Source of the DNA: a virus
Virus record (IMG/VR): IMGVR_UViG_3300032271_000886
Span: 1 to 22,386 of that record
DNA length: 22,386 nt
Direction: 5' to 3' (one strand)
Part shown: positions 21,746 through 22,386 of the stretch, piece by piece
Numbering within the stretch: the first letter of the stretch is position 1
Layout: each line of letters begins with the position of its first letter
The notes under the pieces: model-generated
What the model saw: only the letters and a program-made list of their open reading frames with translations
The model's database searches: none
What the model was told of the DNA's origin: nothing
Translations under genes and position numbers: made by a program

Positions 21746-21773
21746 CGTATTTAGGCTACTGTTATCGTATTTA
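21746..21773. repeat. Two direct repeats 20 bp apart, possible operator
   Basis: CGTATTTA occurs at 21746-21753 and 21766-21773. With flanks the units read TAACGTATTTA and TATCGTATTTA, so ten of eleven bases agree. The 20-bp spacing is two helical turns, placing both on one face of the DNA, as for a dimeric regulator. They lie about 65 bases before the first leftward start. Confidence 0.4.
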
Positions 21774-21868
21774 ACCCGTTGGCAGTGGGTAAGCCCTCGT
21801 GCGGCTCTGGCTGGCGGGTCACTTAAGGGCTACCCCGTTCAGCCCTGAGCGAACAGAGCGAATCTAAC

Positions 21869-21897
21869 TTGACATTCGAGAGATAAAGTCCTAAGTT
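21869..21897 (+). promoter_or_regulatory. Candidate promoter of the 94-residue plus-strand gene
   Basis: A perfect -35 TTGACA (21869-21874), a 17-base spacer, and TAAGTT (21892-21897) as a partial -10. The inferred message would start near 21904 with a purine-rich leader and the strong Shine-Dalgarno AGGAGAGGAGGAG (21949-21961) before the ATG at 21967. Confidence 0.5.
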
Positions 21898-21966
21898 TAG
21901 AGAGTGAGAGTTAGTACGGACTCCACAACCGCGAGAGCGAGAGAGATAGGAGAGGAGGAGAGAAAC

Positions 21967-22251
21967 ATGGGATACATTACACTTGAAAATTATGTAGAGA
22001 AAGCACTAAGCAACGAATTGGCAGACCTGCTGAGTGGTAGCGACATCTCGTTTGACATTGTTGTGTCATTCGGTACACCGACACCACATAGCGCTTGCGT
22101 TTGCATCGAGGCAGCTGAGGATGACAAAGACATCTGGGTTATGCTTGCAGTCTACGATAACGAAGGCACTTTGGTTACCCGAACACGCAACACACAGATT
22201 GCAGTGATCGAGTTCATCAAAGCGTACAAAGTCTACGCGCTGAACGCGTAA
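21967..22251 (+). CDS. Hypothetical 94-residue protein, orphan on the plus strand
   Basis: An acidic, soluble protein of alpha/beta type: helix (about 6-22), strand VVSFG (32-36), strand SACVCIEAA (42-50), strand IWVMLAVYD (56-64), strand TLVTRTRN (68-75) and a C-terminal helix. No domain is recognised. The frame is open from a GTG at 21904, but the ATG at 21967 follows a purine-rich Shine-Dalgarno (GGAGGAG) and is the better start. Its own promoter and two following hairpins make it a single-gene unit, transcribed away from the late operon, as early or regulatory phage genes often are. Confidence 0.72.
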   Translation: MGYITLENYVEKALSNELADLLSGSDISFDIVVSFGTPTPHSACVCIEAAEDDKDIWVMLAVYDNEGTLVTRTRNTQIAVIEFIKAYKVYALNA

Positions 22252-22257
22252 CACACT

Positions 22258-22300
22258 GTGGGGAGTGCGTACTCACTCCCCACTCCCTCGGGAGGGTTTT
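22258..22300 (+). terminator. Tandem hairpins and T-run ending the 94-residue gene
   Basis: A 10-bp perfect stem (22258-22267 with 22274-22283) with a 6-base loop stands seven bases after the stop codon. A second short stem (CTCC/GGAG within 22283-22294) follows and ends in GGTTTT (22295-22300). Together they make a convincing intrinsic terminator. Confidence 0.8.
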
Positions 22301-22323
22301 CCTATCTCTCCCCTCCTGAGGAC

Positions 22324-22370
22324 ACACAGAGCCTCCCAGCCTCACTTCCCCGAGGCTGGGCAGGCTGTGT
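22324..22370 (+). terminator. Long GC-rich hairpin at the contig end
   Basis: A near-perfect stem: CCCAGCCTC (22335-22343) with GAGGCTGGG (22352-22360), continued by AGCCT/AGGCT and ACAC/GTGT with small bulges, 18 pairs in all with an 8-base loop, then TTTGTG. It may be a further terminator or structure at the genome end; the T-run is short. Confidence 0.55.
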
Positions 22371-22375
22371 TTGTG

Positions 22376-22386
22376 AGATCGGAAGA
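22376..22386 (+). other. Sequencing-adapter remnant
   Basis: The last 11 bases, AGATCGGAAGA, equal the first 11 of the common Illumina TruSeq adapter. They are probably not phage DNA. The real sequence then ends at about 22375. Confidence 0.8.

Larger units (their letters stand above)
21682..21966. other. Divergent intergenic region with repeats, a hairpin and promoters
   Basis: About 285 bases between the leftward operon and the rightward 94-residue gene. It holds two direct repeats (21746-21773), a bulged hairpin (arms 21787-21797 and 21826-21835), a plus-strand promoter candidate (21869-21897) and a purine-rich leader (about 21900-21966). On the minus strand an AT-rich TTGTGT...TTAAAG pair might be the leftward promoter, but the match is poor. 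No tRNA structure was found. Confidence 0.5.

Noticed and set aside
21904-21966. Upstream GTG start of the 94-residue plus-strand gene
   Set aside because: This leader is purine-rich and contains the Shine-Dalgarno for the ATG at 21967; its codons give a low-quality Arg/Glu/Thr string.
1-22386. tRNA genes, CRISPR arrays, integrase, transposase, attachment sites
   Set aside because: No cloverleaf with a GGTTCGAATCC-type arm, no regularly spaced repeats, and no recombinase motif were seen on either strand.

Overview
The window is part of a tailed double-stranded DNA bacteriophage (Caudoviricetes) genome that infects an actinobacterium. The phage call rests on a terminase large subunit, portal, scaffold-like protein and the N-terminus of an N4-gp56-type major capsid protein in one block. 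The host call rests on a WhiB-type iron-sulfur regulator at 7930-8304, a family confined to Actinobacteria and their phages. Base composition is only moderate in GC and A/T-rich between genes. This fits a low-GC actinobacterium, such as the freshwater planktonic lineages whose phages are known to carry whiB, better than a high-GC soil genus; that last step is inference.

Almost everything is on the minus strand, so transcription runs from the right end to the left. In transcription order: a small YozE/SAM-like gene (21681-21427); five head-to-tail paralogs of unknown function (21412-17024); a small C2H2-like zinc protein and a ParB-like protein (17024-16300); a chain of very small overlapping genes (16300-15276), several below 60 codons; then Ala/Gly/Pro-rich, probably virion-associated proteins, including a Cys-His (CHAP-like) hydrolase (14554-13589), an HNH protein (13586-13293) and a collagen-like low-complexity protein (13296-11947); three more small genes; and a 918-residue repetitive fibre-like protein with a PASTA module (11084-8328), closed by a strong terminator. 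After the oppositely oriented whiB come two small membrane proteins (7762-7215, holin candidates) and a terminator. Next are five overlapping small genes including a KTSC-domain protein (7160-5569) and another terminator. Last comes the packaging/head block: terL, two small genes, portal, scaffold and the major capsid protein, which runs off the left edge.

Neighbouring minus-strand genes are mostly joined by TAATG, TAGTG or ATGA overlaps, pointing to long co-translated messages. Three hairpin/T-tract terminators (about 8288-8315, 7175-7200 and 5482-5531) cut the strand into separate units. Only two genes are on the plus strand: whiB, and a 94-residue orphan at 21967-22251 with its own promoter-like sequence, strong Shine-Dalgarno and tandem terminator hairpins. 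The window ends in 11 bases identical to the start of the common Illumina adapter, so the right edge is a contig end and possibly a physical DNA end.

The least explained parts are the five-member paralog array, whose core resembles a degenerate GNAT acetyltransferase half, and the micro-gene chain at 15276-15866. No tRNA, CRISPR array, integrase, transposase or complete endolysin was recognised.
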